Assembly: GCF_017876405.1 (NCBI RefSeq)
Contig: NZ_JAGINW010000001.1
Span: 3,857,203-3,921,202 of the forward strand
Direction: 5' to 3'
Length of the DNA: 64,000 nt
Origin: Kibdelosporangium banguiense
Lineage (GTDB): Bacteria; Actinomycetota; Actinomycetes; Mycobacteriales; Pseudonocardiaceae
This document shows positions 33,475-43,600 of this stretch, piece after piece. Positions within the stretch are counted from its first letter, which is position 1. Each line of letters begins with the position of its first letter. The notes beneath the pieces were generated by a model. It did not search any database and was not told the DNA's origin. It saw only the letters and a list, made by a program, of their open reading frames with translations. Both the position numbers and the translations under genes were made by a program.

Positions 33475-34080
33475 TCAGCAGGTCGTGAGGAACATTCGGA
33501 CGAGAACGTCTGCCCGGACATGTAAGTCGTTCATGTCGCCGTCGTTGGCGATGTAGTGGTCGACGGGCCAGGCGTCCAGCGCGGTCTCGGAGATGTGGGT
33601 GTCGTTGTGGTCATGTCCACTGCGGACGATCTTGAGGAGCTGACCTCCGACGGTCTTCTGGACATACTCCGCTTCGTTCGGGAACCGGACATCCGTGATC
33701 ACGACGGGGCCTGGGATCGCGTTGGCCTTGAGGCGGACCGCGTCAACCCAGACATCGGGGTTGACCTGCTCGCGGATGCTCACACCGTGTGTCTGAAGTA
33801 GACGTCGGACCTCGCGGGCCTCCTTGGCCCGCTCCCAGCCGACCTCGGCGACGAGGGACACCAGTCGGTGGTAGCCGCGGCGGCCGAACGAGTCTGGCCC
33901 GAAGACGATGCCGGTCTCGTCGGCCTCGATGGGCACGACAGGGTTGACGCCCTCCATCACTGCCCTGAGCGCGTCGGCGAAGGCGATCCGGGTGAAGCCG
34001 TGGTGCTCGATCAACCGGTGAGCGAAAGTGTCCTTTCCGGACCGCTTCTTACCGGTGATGCCGACGACGAGAGATGCCAT
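33475..34080 (-). CDS. Deoxynucleoside monophosphate kinase
   Basis: 201 residues from ATG with GGAG six bases upstream. GITGKKRSGKDTFA (residues about 7-20) is the P-loop, followed by FADALR and later PVVITDVRFPNEAEYV, a layout typical of phage dNMP kinases. It supplies dNDPs for phage DNA synthesis. It has its own bipartite early element (34117-34147), separating its expression from the late genes before it. Confidence 0.85.
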   Translation of the reverse strand: MASLVVGITGKKRSGKDTFAHRLIEHHGFTRIAFADALRAVMEGVNPVVPIEADETGIVFGPDSFGRRGYHRLVSLVAEVGWERAKEAREVRRLLQTHGVSIREQVNPDVWVDAVRLKANAIPGPVVITDVRFPNEAEYVQKTVGGQLLKIVRSGHDHNDTHISETALDAWPVDHYIANDGDMNDLHVRADVLVRMFLTTC

Positions 34081-34116
34081 GTACTTCTCCATGTGGTGTC
34101 GGGACTTGCCACATGG

Positions 34117-34147
34117 GGAGGTCTGCGAGATTTTGACGCCCTGCTCA
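34117..34147 (-). promoter_or_regulatory. Bipartite early element (dNMP kinase)
   Basis: Coding-strand TGAGCA-N12-CTCGCAGACCTCCC. The TGA is the stop codon of the gene at 34145. Confidence 0.6.
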
Positions 34148-34510
34148 GGCGTGGCGGAGCTTGAGGTTCTCGATCTCGGCGAGCATCTCGCGGAGACGGC
34201 GCTCAAGTTCGTGAATCTCGCTCTTCATCGCGGCCTTCTCCTCGGTCCACGTCATACGCTCGACGGCATGCCGGGCGTCGGCCTCGGCGAGTTGGGCGCG
34301 GAGCCGGGCATTGTCTGCTTCCAGCTCGTCGCGGGCGCGGGCGACGACGGCCAGGGACTGATCGAGGGTGGCGAGGTTTGCGGCCTGCTTGCCCTCGGGG
34401 GTCTTGCTCTTTCGTCGCACTGTCCACCACTTGATGACGTCTACGGCGTACTTGAGTAGGCCGGCGGAGATCAGCGCGATGAGGATGGGAATCCACTCAG
34501 CGGGAGTCAT
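34145..34510 (-). CDS. Membrane-anchored coiled-coil protein (lysis accessory)
   Basis: 121 residues. One N-terminal helix (WIPILIALISAGLLKYAVDVI) is followed by about 80 residues of heptad-type coiled coil (VVARARDELEADNARLRAQLAEA). The shape resembles type II holins or spanin-like proteins of actinophages. ATG overlaps the stop of the next holin-like gene. Confidence 0.6.
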   Translation of the reverse strand: MTPAEWIPILIALISAGLLKYAVDVIKWWTVRRKSKTPEGKQAANLATLDQSLAVVARARDELEADNARLRAQLAEADARHAVERMTWTEEKAAMKSEIHELERRLREMLAEIENLKLRHA

Positions 34511-34772
34511 CGGTCACCTCCGGGGCGGCGTGCTTGCCTGGCGGGGAGGCCGCGGGCGTCACCTGGGCTCGGACCTTCTCGACGGCGGGCACGGCCAGGA
34601 GCAGAGCGAGCGGACCGATCAGGGCGGCGACCGTCGAGCCTGCAATGAGGCCGGCCGTGACGGCGAGGGCCGCAATGGCGAGGAGGGTCGTGTGAACGCG
34701 ACGGCGCAGCGGCTCGCGCGTGGGGGCGTAGAAGAGGCGGAACTTGGCGACGAGGTCCAACATGTGGCGCAT
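34497..34772 (-). CDS. Putative holin
   Basis: 91 residues with two adjacent hydrophobic helices (TTLLAIAALAVTAGLIAGSTVAALIGPLALLLAV, about 29-62) and charged ends, typical of small holins. It sits between the tail genes and the membrane coiled-coil gene. The endolysin is 18 kb away, on the other side of the accessory block. Confidence 0.6.
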   Translation of the reverse strand: MRHMLDLVAKFRLFYAPTREPLRRRVHTTLLAIAALAVTAGLIAGSTVAALIGPLALLLAVPAVEKVRAQVTPAASPPGKHAAPEVTDDSR

Positions 34773-34792
34773 CGCTTTCCCTTCTGGGATGC

Positions 34793-34832
34793 CGAGAGGC
34801 CACCTTCTGCATAGGAAAGGGGCCTCTTCTCA
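34793..34832 (-). terminator. Hairpin before the holin-like gene
   Basis: GAGAAGAGGCC / GGCCTCTC stem in the gap between the gene ending at 34839 and the holin-like gene. Confidence 0.45.
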
Positions 34833-34838
34833 GCTGGA

Positions 34839-35186
34839 TTAGAGTCTCGGGTCGTCTGGCGACGGAAGGGCCGCCTCGGTGATCAGTCCGGCGGCGCGCT
34901 CCGCCTGCTCTCGGGCCGCCTGCTCCTTCTGCTGGGCATCCGCTTGGAGCGCGGCCACTTGCTCGGCCATGGGGGCCGCGACGCGCTGGGCCTCGAAGGT
35001 CGCAAGCGTTGTGGTGACCCAATGCTTCAGCACTGCCCGAACAGCCGCCTCATCATCGAGGTCGGCGGTGGCGGTGGGGTAGAGCCCACGCATGGCGGCG
35101 ATGATCCGAGGGACGAGTTCGGCGGGGACGAGGAGCCCCGCCACTGGAACCGGCGGTGCGTCAAAGGGTGTCACAGGTCCGGCCAC
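34839..35186 (-). CDS. Hypothetical protein at the end of the tail module
   Basis: 115 residues with an Ala/Gln-rich helix (AEQVAALQADAQQKEQAAREQAERAAGL) forming a coiled coil. It overlaps the preceding gene by 16 bases. Possibly a minor virion or chaperone protein. Confidence 0.55.
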   Translation of the reverse strand: MAGPVTPFDAPPVPVAGLLVPAELVPRIIAAMRGLYPTATADLDDEAAVRAVLKHWVTTTLATFEAQRVAAPMAEQVAALQADAQQKEQAAREQAERAAGLITEAALPSPDDPRL

Positions 35187-35413
35187 GCCGTAGCTCCGTT
35201 CTCAGTCCAAAGTGTTCGATGGAGGTCGTCCTGCTGCACGGCGGTCAGCTCGCCGGCCAGCAGGGCATCCCAGGTGGTCTCGTCGATGTGGGCTTGCCGG
35301 ATTGGCCACCCCTGCCCTCTCAACCCGCGGGGGAGATCACCATCACCGAACTCCCGGGTCTGGAGGGTGACTCTCCGGGTCTCGGGGTCGAGGCTCATCC
35401 AGACGTGGATCAT
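35171..35413 (-). CDS. Small hypothetical protein of the tail module
   Basis: 80 residues from ATG with GAGGAG. IHVWMSLDPETRRVTLQTREFGDG then a helical half. Short proteins of this type follow minor tail genes in actinophages. Function unknown. Confidence 0.6.
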   Translation of the reverse strand: MIHVWMSLDPETRRVTLQTREFGDGDLPRGLRGQGWPIRQAHIDETTWDALLAGELTAVQQDDLHRTLWTENGATAWPDL

Positions 35414-35430
35414 GCGGTGCTCCTCGGGGG

Positions 35431-37467
35431 TTACTGGGTGTACCAGATGCGGAGCCGGATGTCGGTGAACCGGCCGTAGTAGGTGAAGTTGGTGCCGTAG
35501 CCGGGTCCGACGGTGATGCAGGTGGCGCGGCCGTTGTAGTTGTCGTTGTTCGTGCCGCGGAACAGTGGGAACCAATCGCCGGGGACGGTGACGGTCTTGC
35601 CGCCGGGCTTCGGATAACCACCGACGTGCCAGTCACCCCTGAACCGGAAGAAGTCGCCGCCGAGGCCACGCTGATCGGAGATGTTCATGATCACCGTGCC
35701 GCCGGAGTTGTAGTACCAGTGGGACGAGTAGAGGTAGACGTCCACGCGGTCGACGGTCCCGGTGATGACGGGCAGGTTGAACCACCACATCCCGCGGCCG
35801 TCGCCGTTGTAGCCCGACGGGTCATGGCCCTGGACGACCTCGTTGCCGCCGAGGTCGGTGCGGAGTGAGCCGTTGCCACGCCAGGACGCTTTGCCGACCG
35901 CGCCGAGGTCCACGTAGTACTGCTGGACCGGCGGGGGCGGCGGGGGCGGTGGAGGCCCCTGGTAGAACGATCCGCCTCCCTGCGTGAATTGACCTGTTGA
36001 CGGGATCGACGGTCCGAGGTCGCGGATCTGGAGAGTGATCTGCTGGCTGCCGAGGACCCAGGCGTCCCCCGTGCCGACTCCCCGCTCCAGTGCGAGGAGG
36101 AAGCGGTATCGGGCGTTGCGTCCAGGCTGGAAGACGTACTGGCCGGAGAAGGTCTGGTAGCGACCTCCTGCCTCCGTGGTCGTGTACCAGCTCACCAGGC
36201 GTTCATCGGAGGCCAGTGGTGCGGTAGGGGTGTCAGTGGTCCCGTCGGTGCCGCTGCGCCGGGTGACGAAGACGCGGATCTCGTCCTTCTCGACCATGGC
36301 TCTCCACGGCAGACGTACCGAGATCTCGTAAAGGTGATTCTTCCGCATGATCGCGGATACCTCGCAGACGCCGATGGCGTCGCGGATCGGGCCGTAGTCG
36401 TTGGCGAACGCGTTGGCGAACCAGCCGACGACGGCCCCGCCCTTCTCATCGAGCATGGCGGAGAGAGGCGTGCCCTGGATTACCGGGTCCCCGCTGACGT
36501 TGAGTCCGGAGAAGTTGCCCTGGCCGGTGTCATCGACCGAGGCGACGAGTTCGCCATTGGCGTTGACCACAGCGAAGTAGTCGTTCGTCGAGGTGCCGAG
36601 CCGGACTACCTCGTCCGTGCCGCCCTCAACCTCGTCCTGGCGGTAGACGCGGAAGCCGTCGGACGCCATCTCGGCGTGTGTGCCGAACTGGGGACCAGCA
36701 ATGATTTTCTGGCCCGCTGCGATTTCTCCAGCTACGAGCTTGCCGACGTTGAGGCCGGAGAGGGCCTGGTCACCGAAGCTAGCGGCCACCCACGCCGACG
36801 TCGCGGCGTCCCACTTCATCGGCCGGAAGTCGTGGTCCGCCTGGAACCAGAGGTCACCGTCCACAAGCTTGTCTTCGACCACGGTCGGAGCGGCATTGTC
36901 CTTGCGCCAGAAGACCTTGTTCTTCCCGTTGGCGGCAATGACCTCTGTGTACGTAGGGGCCTGCTCTGGTGTTTCGGTCGCGGAGATCGATGACTCGGAA
37001 CGGGTGTCGGCCGTCGAGACTGCGACGAAGACGACGGTCCACGGGGACGGCGGAAGGATGAGGTTTGCCGTCCCTGGGCCGATGAGGTCAACCCTGTGGG
37101 TGGCCTCGTTAGGCGTGTAAACGGAGTAGGTCGATGCGTGGACCTCCAGCCGGTGGAAATCGCCCGGCTTCTCGGCCCCGCCGAAGAAGCTTCCGTCCCA
37201 CGTGATGGCCAGCCCGCCGACCGTTGGCTCCAGAATCGGCGCCGAGGGCATCGGGGGAGGCGGCCCGTTCACCGTGATGAAGCCGGTGGTCCCGTCCGGA
37301 AGTTGGCCGACGGTCCCCCGGAGGTTGCCCTCCTCGTCATACACCGCGATGGCGCCACCCTCGATGGATCGGTGGGACGCCTGGGATCCGCGGGAAAGCG
37401 AGGAGACCTGGCGCTGGAGGTCGGCGAGCTGCCTGGCGAGCTGCTTGGCGGGGTCCTGGACAGGCAC
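35431..37467 (-). CDS. Minor tail protein (tail tip/fibre)
   Basis: 678 residues from a GTG with GGAGG six bases upstream; the longer frame starts inside the preceding gene. The N-terminus is coiled coil (QLARQLADLQRQVSSLSRG). The middle has fibronectin/Ig-like beta strands (MPSAPILEPTVGGLAITWDGSF), and the end a proline stretch followed by a Gly-rich, Tyr/Trp-rich beta domain that may bind the host surface. Confidence 0.75.
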   Translation of the reverse strand: MPVQDPAKQLARQLADLQRQVSSLSRGSQASHRSIEGGAIAVYDEEGNLRGTVGQLPDGTTGFITVNGPPPPMPSAPILEPTVGGLAITWDGSFFGGAEKPGDFHRLEVHASTYSVYTPNEATHRVDLIGPGTANLILPPSPWTVVFVAVSTADTRSESSISATETPEQAPTYTEVIAANGKNKVFWRKDNAAPTVVEDKLVDGDLWFQADHDFRPMKWDAATSAWVAASFGDQALSGLNVGKLVAGEIAAGQKIIAGPQFGTHAEMASDGFRVYRQDEVEGGTDEVVRLGTSTNDYFAVVNANGELVASVDDTGQGNFSGLNVSGDPVIQGTPLSAMLDEKGGAVVGWFANAFANDYGPIRDAIGVCEVSAIMRKNHLYEISVRLPWRAMVEKDEIRVFVTRRSGTDGTTDTPTAPLASDERLVSWYTTTEAGGRYQTFSGQYVFQPGRNARYRFLLALERGVGTGDAWVLGSQQITLQIRDLGPSIPSTGQFTQGGGSFYQGPPPPPPPPPVQQYYVDLGAVGKASWRGNGSLRTDLGGNEVVQGHDPSGYNGDGRGMWWFNLPVITGTVDRVDVYLYSSHWYYNSGGTVIMNISDQRGLGGDFFRFRGDWHVGGYPKPGGKTVTVPGDWFPLFRGTNNDNYNGRATCITVGPGYGTNFTYYGRFTDIRLRIWYTQ

Positions 37468-37469
37468 AG

Positions 37470-38549
37470 TCAGCCTCCGTAACGGAAGTGGTCGGATCGG
37501 GTCACTTCGAGCGACGCGGTGTTCTCGCCCGTGAGCGCCCACGACGTGATGCGGACCCACATCTCCAAGTCGCCGAGCCAGGGAAGTTCGGCCCGCACTA
37601 GGACGTCGTCGCCCACCTGCCAGGAGCCGAGAGGGGCGTTGGGATGGTCGATGACGTCGAGCTTGGTGATGCGGAGCGCGGCCTTACGGTGGGCCAGTTC
37701 GTCGGCGATGAGCGCGTCCATGCGTGCGGCGTCCGTGGTGGCCTTGTCGGAGTAGACCGACACGCGACGGAGACGGCCGTCGCGGAGGCCGGTTTCCCGG
37801 CGGACCATCGAGCGGCCTTCTCCAGCACCGAGGCCGAGGATGGTGTTCGCGTATTCGTCCCCATTGGACTCGACGGAGACGACCTTGGCGACGTTGTCGC
37901 CCTGGACGAAGGCGAGGTCCTCGCGGCGTCGGCCGATGCGTGGGTAGCCCAGCTCGACCTCGTGGACCACGGACTCCTTGTCCGGAGCCCAGTAGTGCTT
38001 CTCGATGTAGTCAAAGGGAGTTTGCTTGGCGAGGTTGTCGAGTTCCTCGCCGCAATTCGGGTGTTCCCACCAGAGCAGCGCGTAGGGCTCGGCGTCCTTG
38101 CCCAGCCGGACCGATGTCGAGGTGGAGCCGGTCACGATCACCCGAAGGTCGGAGTCCGGAAAGCTCTGCACGTGCCGCCAGAGCTCGCGGACGACCTCGG
38201 CCGGGTCGACGCCGATCTTCGAGTACTCGCCTTCGTAGGTGATTGCGCGCGGGTAGGTCGTGAACCCAGCGCACTCCAGCCGCCAAGACTCGCCCTCGAA
38301 TGAGCTGGAGATGACGATTCCGCCCCAACGGATCTCGCCGCCGGACTCGGCGTAGATCAGCGTTCCCCACTCCTCCAGGAGGAGTCGGCCGTCGTCGGTT
38401 CGGAGGCCGCCGACATCGGGGGCGATCGTGCCGGTCAGGGCGCCCGGCCCGGAGAGCGTCCATTCCAGAGAGGACAATGTGATGGGGATGTCCCAGTCGA
38501 GCCACTCACCGGTCGTCGCGCGTTGGGCGATGAAGGTCCATGCGCTCAT
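37470..38549 (-). CDS. Minor tail protein (ReqiPepy6 Gp37-like)
   Basis: 359 residues. LSSLEWTLSGPGALTGTIAPD, LLLEEWGTLIYAESGGEIRWGGIV and WRLECAGFTTYPRAITYEG fit the Gp37/Gp68-like tail-tip hub proteins of actinophages. It would sit at the tail end after the distal tail protein. Overlaps the stop of the next gene by a few bases. Confidence 0.75.
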   Translation of the reverse strand: MSAWTFIAQRATTGEWLDWDIPITLSSLEWTLSGPGALTGTIAPDVGGLRTDDGRLLLEEWGTLIYAESGGEIRWGGIVISSSFEGESWRLECAGFTTYPRAITYEGEYSKIGVDPAEVVRELWRHVQSFPDSDLRVIVTGSTSTSVRLGKDAEPYALLWWEHPNCGEELDNLAKQTPFDYIEKHYWAPDKESVVHEVELGYPRIGRRREDLAFVQGDNVAKVVSVESNGDEYANTILGLGAGEGRSMVRRETGLRDGRLRRVSVYSDKATTDAARMDALIADELAHRKAALRITKLDVIDHPNAPLGSWQVGDDVLVRAELPWLGDLEMWVRITSWALTGENTASLEVTRSDHFRYGG

Positions 38550-38552
38550 CGA

Positions 38553-39668
38553 TCAGACCACCAGTTCGCGGAAGCGGACGTCGAAGGCGATCTGTTCTCC
38601 TTCGCCGAACCAGATATCTCCGGTGTTCTGCGGGAAAGTGCGGCGGGAGTTGACCTTGAGCGTTTGTGTGGTGCCCTGGTAGGCCCGGACGTCGAACTCG
38701 GCGTACGCGAAGTGGTTGATCTTCTCGACGAAACCGACCGGAGTGCCGGGGTTTCCGTTGTGGTCGAGGTAGGAGATCGCGCCGAAGAGGTTGCCGAGCT
38801 GGATGCGGGTGTTCACGTCACCGGGACCGGTGGCGCCGATGCCGCTGAGGTGAATGGAGATCTGCGCGTGGGTCGCCCACGTCGGGATCGTGACGGACAT
38901 CGTGTTGAGGGGCCACGTGCGCCAGTCCGAGTCCGTGACACGGATGTACTCGGCGCCACCTCCGGCGGCGTTGATGCCTGCCTGGACGTCGTAGTCGTTC
39001 CAGCTCCGCGGCCGGGCCAGCTTGCGGAGGTCCTTGATCATCGAGGACGTAATGGTCGCGGTGTTGGCCGGAATGTCTATGCGGGCGAGTGGGATTCCGC
39101 TCTGGCCGGCCGGCATCGTGGTCGTCGTTGGCGAGACGTTCGGGATGACACGCGTGAAGATGTAAGGGCCGGTGGTCGGGTCTGCCGGGTCGTTCCAGGG
39201 CTCGCCCGGCATGTTCGGGTCCTCGACACGAGCGACGACGAGGTCCGAACGGCCGGAGCCGGAGCCGGTCGCCGAGATGGCGACGACGTCTTCCGACGGG
39301 TTACGACCCACGTAAGTCTGCTGGGCTCCTCCAGCCGCTTTGTTCAGCATGAAGCAGGCGCCGGAGAGCGCACGTACGGACGAGCCGGGTACGTCGAGCG
39401 GGACGACCTTGAGATCCCCCGGGGTGACGACGCCCTCGGCGCCGGACGTCGCGGCGTAGGCGAGGAGGCGTGCAACCTCGGGCGAGTGGTGGGCGCCTCC
39501 ACCGATGAACCAGGGGACGGAATCCCACATGAAGGTGATCTCCTTGCAAGACGGGTCGGCCCCTTGGACCTGGCGCCAGACGAGGGGAGCGCCAGGCCCA
39601 GGGGCCGAGTTCGGGGGCCTACCGGATAGATCTGCGCGGCCAATGCCTCGAAGGCGTTGGAGGGTCAA
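38553..39668 (-). CDS. Minor tail protein, start uncertain
   Basis: 371 residues if started at TTG 39668, or 325 from ATG 39530, which has a better ribosome site (AGGAG). The segment between the two reads like protein and GC3 is high in its second half. The body is beta-rich (ISIHLSGIGATGPGDVNTRIQLGN). The TTG lies within the CGTCAAG-type inverted repeat at 39664-39680. Confidence 0.7.
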   Translation of the reverse strand: MTLQRLRGIGRADLSGRPPNSAPGPGAPLVWRQVQGADPSCKEITFMWDSVPWFIGGGAHHSPEVARLLAYAATSGAEGVVTPGDLKVVPLDVPGSSVRALSGACFMLNKAAGGAQQTYVGRNPSEDVVAISATGSGSGRSDLVVARVEDPNMPGEPWNDPADPTTGPYIFTRVIPNVSPTTTTMPAGQSGIPLARIDIPANTATITSSMIKDLRKLARPRSWNDYDVQAGINAAGGGAEYIRVTDSDWRTWPLNTMSVTIPTWATHAQISIHLSGIGATGPGDVNTRIQLGNLFGAISYLDHNGNPGTPVGFVEKINHFAYAEFDVRAYQGTTQTLKVNSRRTFPQNTGDIWFGEGEQIAFDVRFRELVV

Positions 39669-39680
39669 GGACTTCTTGAC
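39664..39680. promoter_or_regulatory. CGTCAAG inverted repeat, copy 3
   Basis: GTCAAG-GACTT-CTTGAC, at the start of the minor tail gene. Confidence 0.45.
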
Positions 39681-39715
39681 ACCGAAGGCGCGACTTTGGG
39701 ATCTCCGTGGGCAGG

Positions 39716-40609
39716 TCAGAGGGAGGCGTAGGTGGGACGCCAGGAGAGCCGCACACGCGCGGTCCCCGTTGGGTCGTTCCCCTTGAGTCCGACCTCATAG
39801 GACCCGGCGGCGAGGGCTGCCTTCGAGAGGCGGGTTCCGCGGACGGCGCCAGCCACGTTGGCCGTCCCGTTCCGCAGTGCCGAACGAGCCCAGGGCCGGG
39901 TATCGATGGTGATCGACTCGTCGTAGAGCAGGGTGAGCCGGACATCGAAGGTGAACCCTGAGCCGCCAGTACCGACGACAGTGAGGACGGGGTTAGCGAC
40001 TGGTCCGTGGATCTCGACGACGGGCCAGACCGGCATCTCCGATGCAACGCGGATGGCCTGGGAGCGATCGGAGTTCATCGTCGTCGACAGCGGCGAGGCG
40101 AGCGGGGCCAGAAGGCCGCCACCTAGCGGCGGGACGATGCCAAACTGGATGGTCTCCGTGTCGGGTGCGTAGAAGAGGTCGTCGATGGCGGCGAAATCCG
40201 CTGTCACCGTGACGAAGCCGTTTACACGCACATCGGAGAAGTTCGGCGAGAACCGGCGTGGCCGTCCGAACGCGACTCGGTCGCGGCCGGCGTACCGGGC
40301 GTGTAGCTCGGCGACGCCACCAGGAGTGAGTCGGACCGGGTCGGCGCGCCAGGCCGTCGTGAGGAGGGCGGACTCCCGGCGGGCATCTTCCTCCGTCCGG
40401 CCGCGGACTCCGAGGTCAAAGGAGATCGTGCGGCCAGAACGGAAGTCCACGCCGAACGTCCGTCCGTCCGTGCGGGGCCGATCGACGTCGGCGACGCGGA
40501 TGTCCACGTCGCCGACATCGGGGGTCGTCCGGTTGAACGTAGGCAGGTCCGGAGTCCCGAAGGTGTACTCCATGCCTGGATAGGTCAGCTTCCACTGGCC
40601 ATCAATCAC
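39716..40609 (-). CDS. Distal tail protein (Dit-like)
   Basis: 297 residues following the tape measure gene with an ATGA-type overlap. N-terminal YTFGTPDLPTFNR...PDVGDVDIRVADVDRPRTDG matches siphophage distal tail proteins that cap the tube and recruit the tip. C-terminal domain is beta-rich. Confidence 0.75.
   Translation of the reverse strand: MIDGQWKLTYPGMEYTFGTPDLPTFNRTTPDVGDVDIRVADVDRPRTDGRTFGVDFRSGRTISFDLGVRGRTEEDARRESALLTTAWRADPVRLTPGGVAELHARYAGRDRVAFGRPRRFSPNFSDVRVNGFVTVTADFAAIDDLFYAPDTETIQFGIVPPLGGGLLAPLASPLSTTMNSDRSQAIRVASEMPVWPVVEIHGPVANPVLTVVGTGGSGFTFDVRLTLLYDESITIDTRPWARSALRNGTANVAGAVRGTRLSKAALAAGSYEVGLKGNDPTGTARVRLSWRPTYASL
40219..40227. repeat. CGTTTACAC site
   Basis: Inverted member of the GTGTAAACG family within the distal tail gene. 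Confidence 0.4.
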
Positions 40610-43600
40610 CGGAGCGCACCTCCTCGCTTGATCCTCCGGAGCTGGAACATCGCTTCCTCCATCTGGTCACGGACGCTGGCGCCCTCGCCGACCTGGAGGA
40701 TGAGGTCCCCGCCGACAAGCGGGGCGTTCCCACCGCCAGCGGCGATTGACTTGAAGACGCCCCACTCGTCGTGGGTAAAGACGGCCTCGGGCTTGCCGGT
40801 CTTGTTCAGGACTGGAGTGAGTCCCGGCTCCAGTACGCCGCCCTGGTCGTACAGCGAGACGTGGACGTGGTCGCGGTGCTGGAGCGTGTCGTTCCGTCCG
40901 CCGCCGGGGTGGCCGTATGGCTCCCAGCCGCGGCCGGAGTTGATGTGGTCTCGCCAGATCACGTACTTCGTGCCGAATTTGGCGGGGTTGGCGGTGAACC
41001 AGTTGGCGATGTTGTTGCCCAGGTTGATCGAAGCCGCCGATTGGTAGTTCGGGATCATGACGTCGATGGCCTTGCCGAGGGCGTGGTCCGACGGCGTGTT
41101 AGTCCCGGCGATGTTCCGATTGGCGTAGCCGCCGATGTTCTGGATTCCCCAGGTCCGCATGACGAATTCCCTGGCCGCCTTGGCCATCGGGCCGAGACCA
41201 TTGACTCCGGGGGGACTGGGCTTCTTGGCGCTGTAGGTGCCGGAGTCGGAGTCGAACCAGGACTTGACCTTCTCCCAGATCTTCGAGCCGACCTGCTTGA
41301 CGGTTCCGATCAATGCGTCCGACCACTGGCCTGCGCCCCAGCCCTTGCCGCCGTTGATGGCGTTGATGGCGTCGGTGACGATCCCAGCGCCCGGGATGTA
41401 TTCGAGCGCGGTGCTCAGCCAGCCGGGGAGGGAGATGATCCCGCCGTCCTTGTGGCTCTGCTCGTACTGACTCCGCGCGGCCAGAGCATCGGCGACGCCC
41501 TGGAGACCTCCTGTCCGGGCCGCGGCGTTGAGGGCGTTTACACCGTGCACACCCATCACGCGGGTGAATTCCGGCCGCATGATGGCCTCTCCACCGGAGA
41601 GGTTGAGGATACCGCCGGTAGGTGAGACGAACCGGTGGACATCACGGCCGGGCGTGTACCCGGGCAGGACACCGCCGGTCGCGTACGCACGGTTGCCGCC
41701 AGCTCGGCCGAGGTTGGTCGGGACCACGGCGCCGGTCGCGGCGTCGAGCCTGAAGGCTTCGAGGTCGTCTCCGCCCCAGAGGTTATTGATCCAGTTCCAG
41801 AGCTTGCGGAGCCCGTTGTTCCAGACGAAATCGACGACCCACTGGATAGGAGACATGAGCTTCTGCCTCATGCCGTCCCAGACCTTGCCGATCCACTCGA
41901 CGGCAGTGTTGAAGCTGTCCTTGATCACATCAAGAGCGCGACCGAATGCACTGAAGACGGGCGAAAGGACGTTGTCCCACACCGACTTCATGCCGTTGAA
42001 GAGTCCGCTCCACCCTGTGCCTATGGCGTCGAAGATCGGCTTGAGGATGGTGTTCCAGAGCCACCCGGCCGCGACGGAGATCGCATCCCAGGTGGGCTTG
42101 AGGACGTTCTCGTAACTCCAATCGATCCCAGTGAGCAGTCCGCTCCAGCCGGCAGCGATGCCTGCGAAGACCGGTGCGAGCACGTTGTCCCAGAGCCAGC
42201 GGGCAGCGATCTGGAGCGCATTCCAGGTTGGCTGGAGGATGTTCTGCCAGGCCCACTGGATGCCGGTTATGACGCCGTTCCAGCCCGCCTTGATCCCGTC
42301 GAAGGTCGGCGAAAGGACGTTCTGCCACAGCCAGACCGCCACGTCGGCGACCAGTTCGAAGGTCGGCTTGAGGACGTGCTCCCAGTAGAGCTTGATGCCT
42401 TCGGTCAGCACCTTCCAGGCCAGCATGATCGGGCCGAAGACGACGACCATGAGGAAGATGCCGAGAGCCTGGGCCACAGTGCCTAGCACGTCGAAGACCG
42501 GCTTGAGGATGTTCTGCCAGGCCCACTGGATGCCCGTGACGACGGCGTCCCAGCCGGTCTTGATCGCGTTCCAGACCGGTGAAAGCACGTCGTTCCAAAG
42601 CCAGGAGGCGGCGGCACCGACAGCGTGGAGCGCACCGTCCACAATGTTCCGGAAGGTCTCGGAGTTCTGGTATGCCGCAACAAGAGCGCCGACCAGGAGT
42701 CCGATGATCGAGACGATCTTGACGATTGGGTTGGCGTTCATTGCGGCGTTGAACAGCCACTGGACGGCGGTCCATGCCTTTTGGACGGACTGGGCGATCT
42801 TCATCTGACCGATCCAGGCCGTGAGCCACTTGACCACGCCACCGGCTGTGGAAACGGCCTGGGCCGCTTGGTGGGCGATCATCGCAGCACGCAGGGTTCC
42901 GTAGGCCACAGCGAGACCGATGACGAGTTCCTTGTTCTCAGCGAGGAATCCCGTGATCTGAACGAGGATTGGCAACAGGAACTTGAAGATCTCCCAGGCA
43001 ACCTGCACGGAGTCGCCGACCGCCCCCAGAGCCGGGCCGAGATGCCCGGCGATCTGCCAGAGATTGGCGAAAAGTTCCTTCGCCTGGTCGATCACGGGGA
43101 GGATCTGCTCGGCCTTGCTTCGGAAGTAGTCGACCTTGTCGCCTGTGTTGCCAAAGATGTTGTCGAGGACCTCCCCGATTCCCTGCGCGTCGCGCTCTGC
43201 GATCGCGGCGAAGAGGTTGGGGACCTGCTGGACGAGGACGGTCGACTTCTGAGCTACAGAGTTGAGCGCGGAGTCGATGATCGGCGTGGCCTCGGACATC
43301 ATGCGCTTGATGCCGGGGATGAACGGCTGCATCGCCTCGGCGAGGTTGAGCTGCACGGCGTCCTTGAAGGTCGAAGCCATTCCCTTCAGGGACTGGCTCT
43401 GCGCCGCCATGAGGCCGTTGAAACGCTCCAGACCCTTACCGGTCTCCAGGGCCGTCATGAGTTGCTCAAGCTCCTGACGGCCCAGCTTGCCGGAGTTCGC
43501 CATCTCGGCGAGCTGCTCCGTGGTCTTGCCAGTCGCGCCAGCAAGAAGGTCGAACACGGGGATGCCGGCGTCACGGAGCTGCCAGAGATCCTCGGCCGTG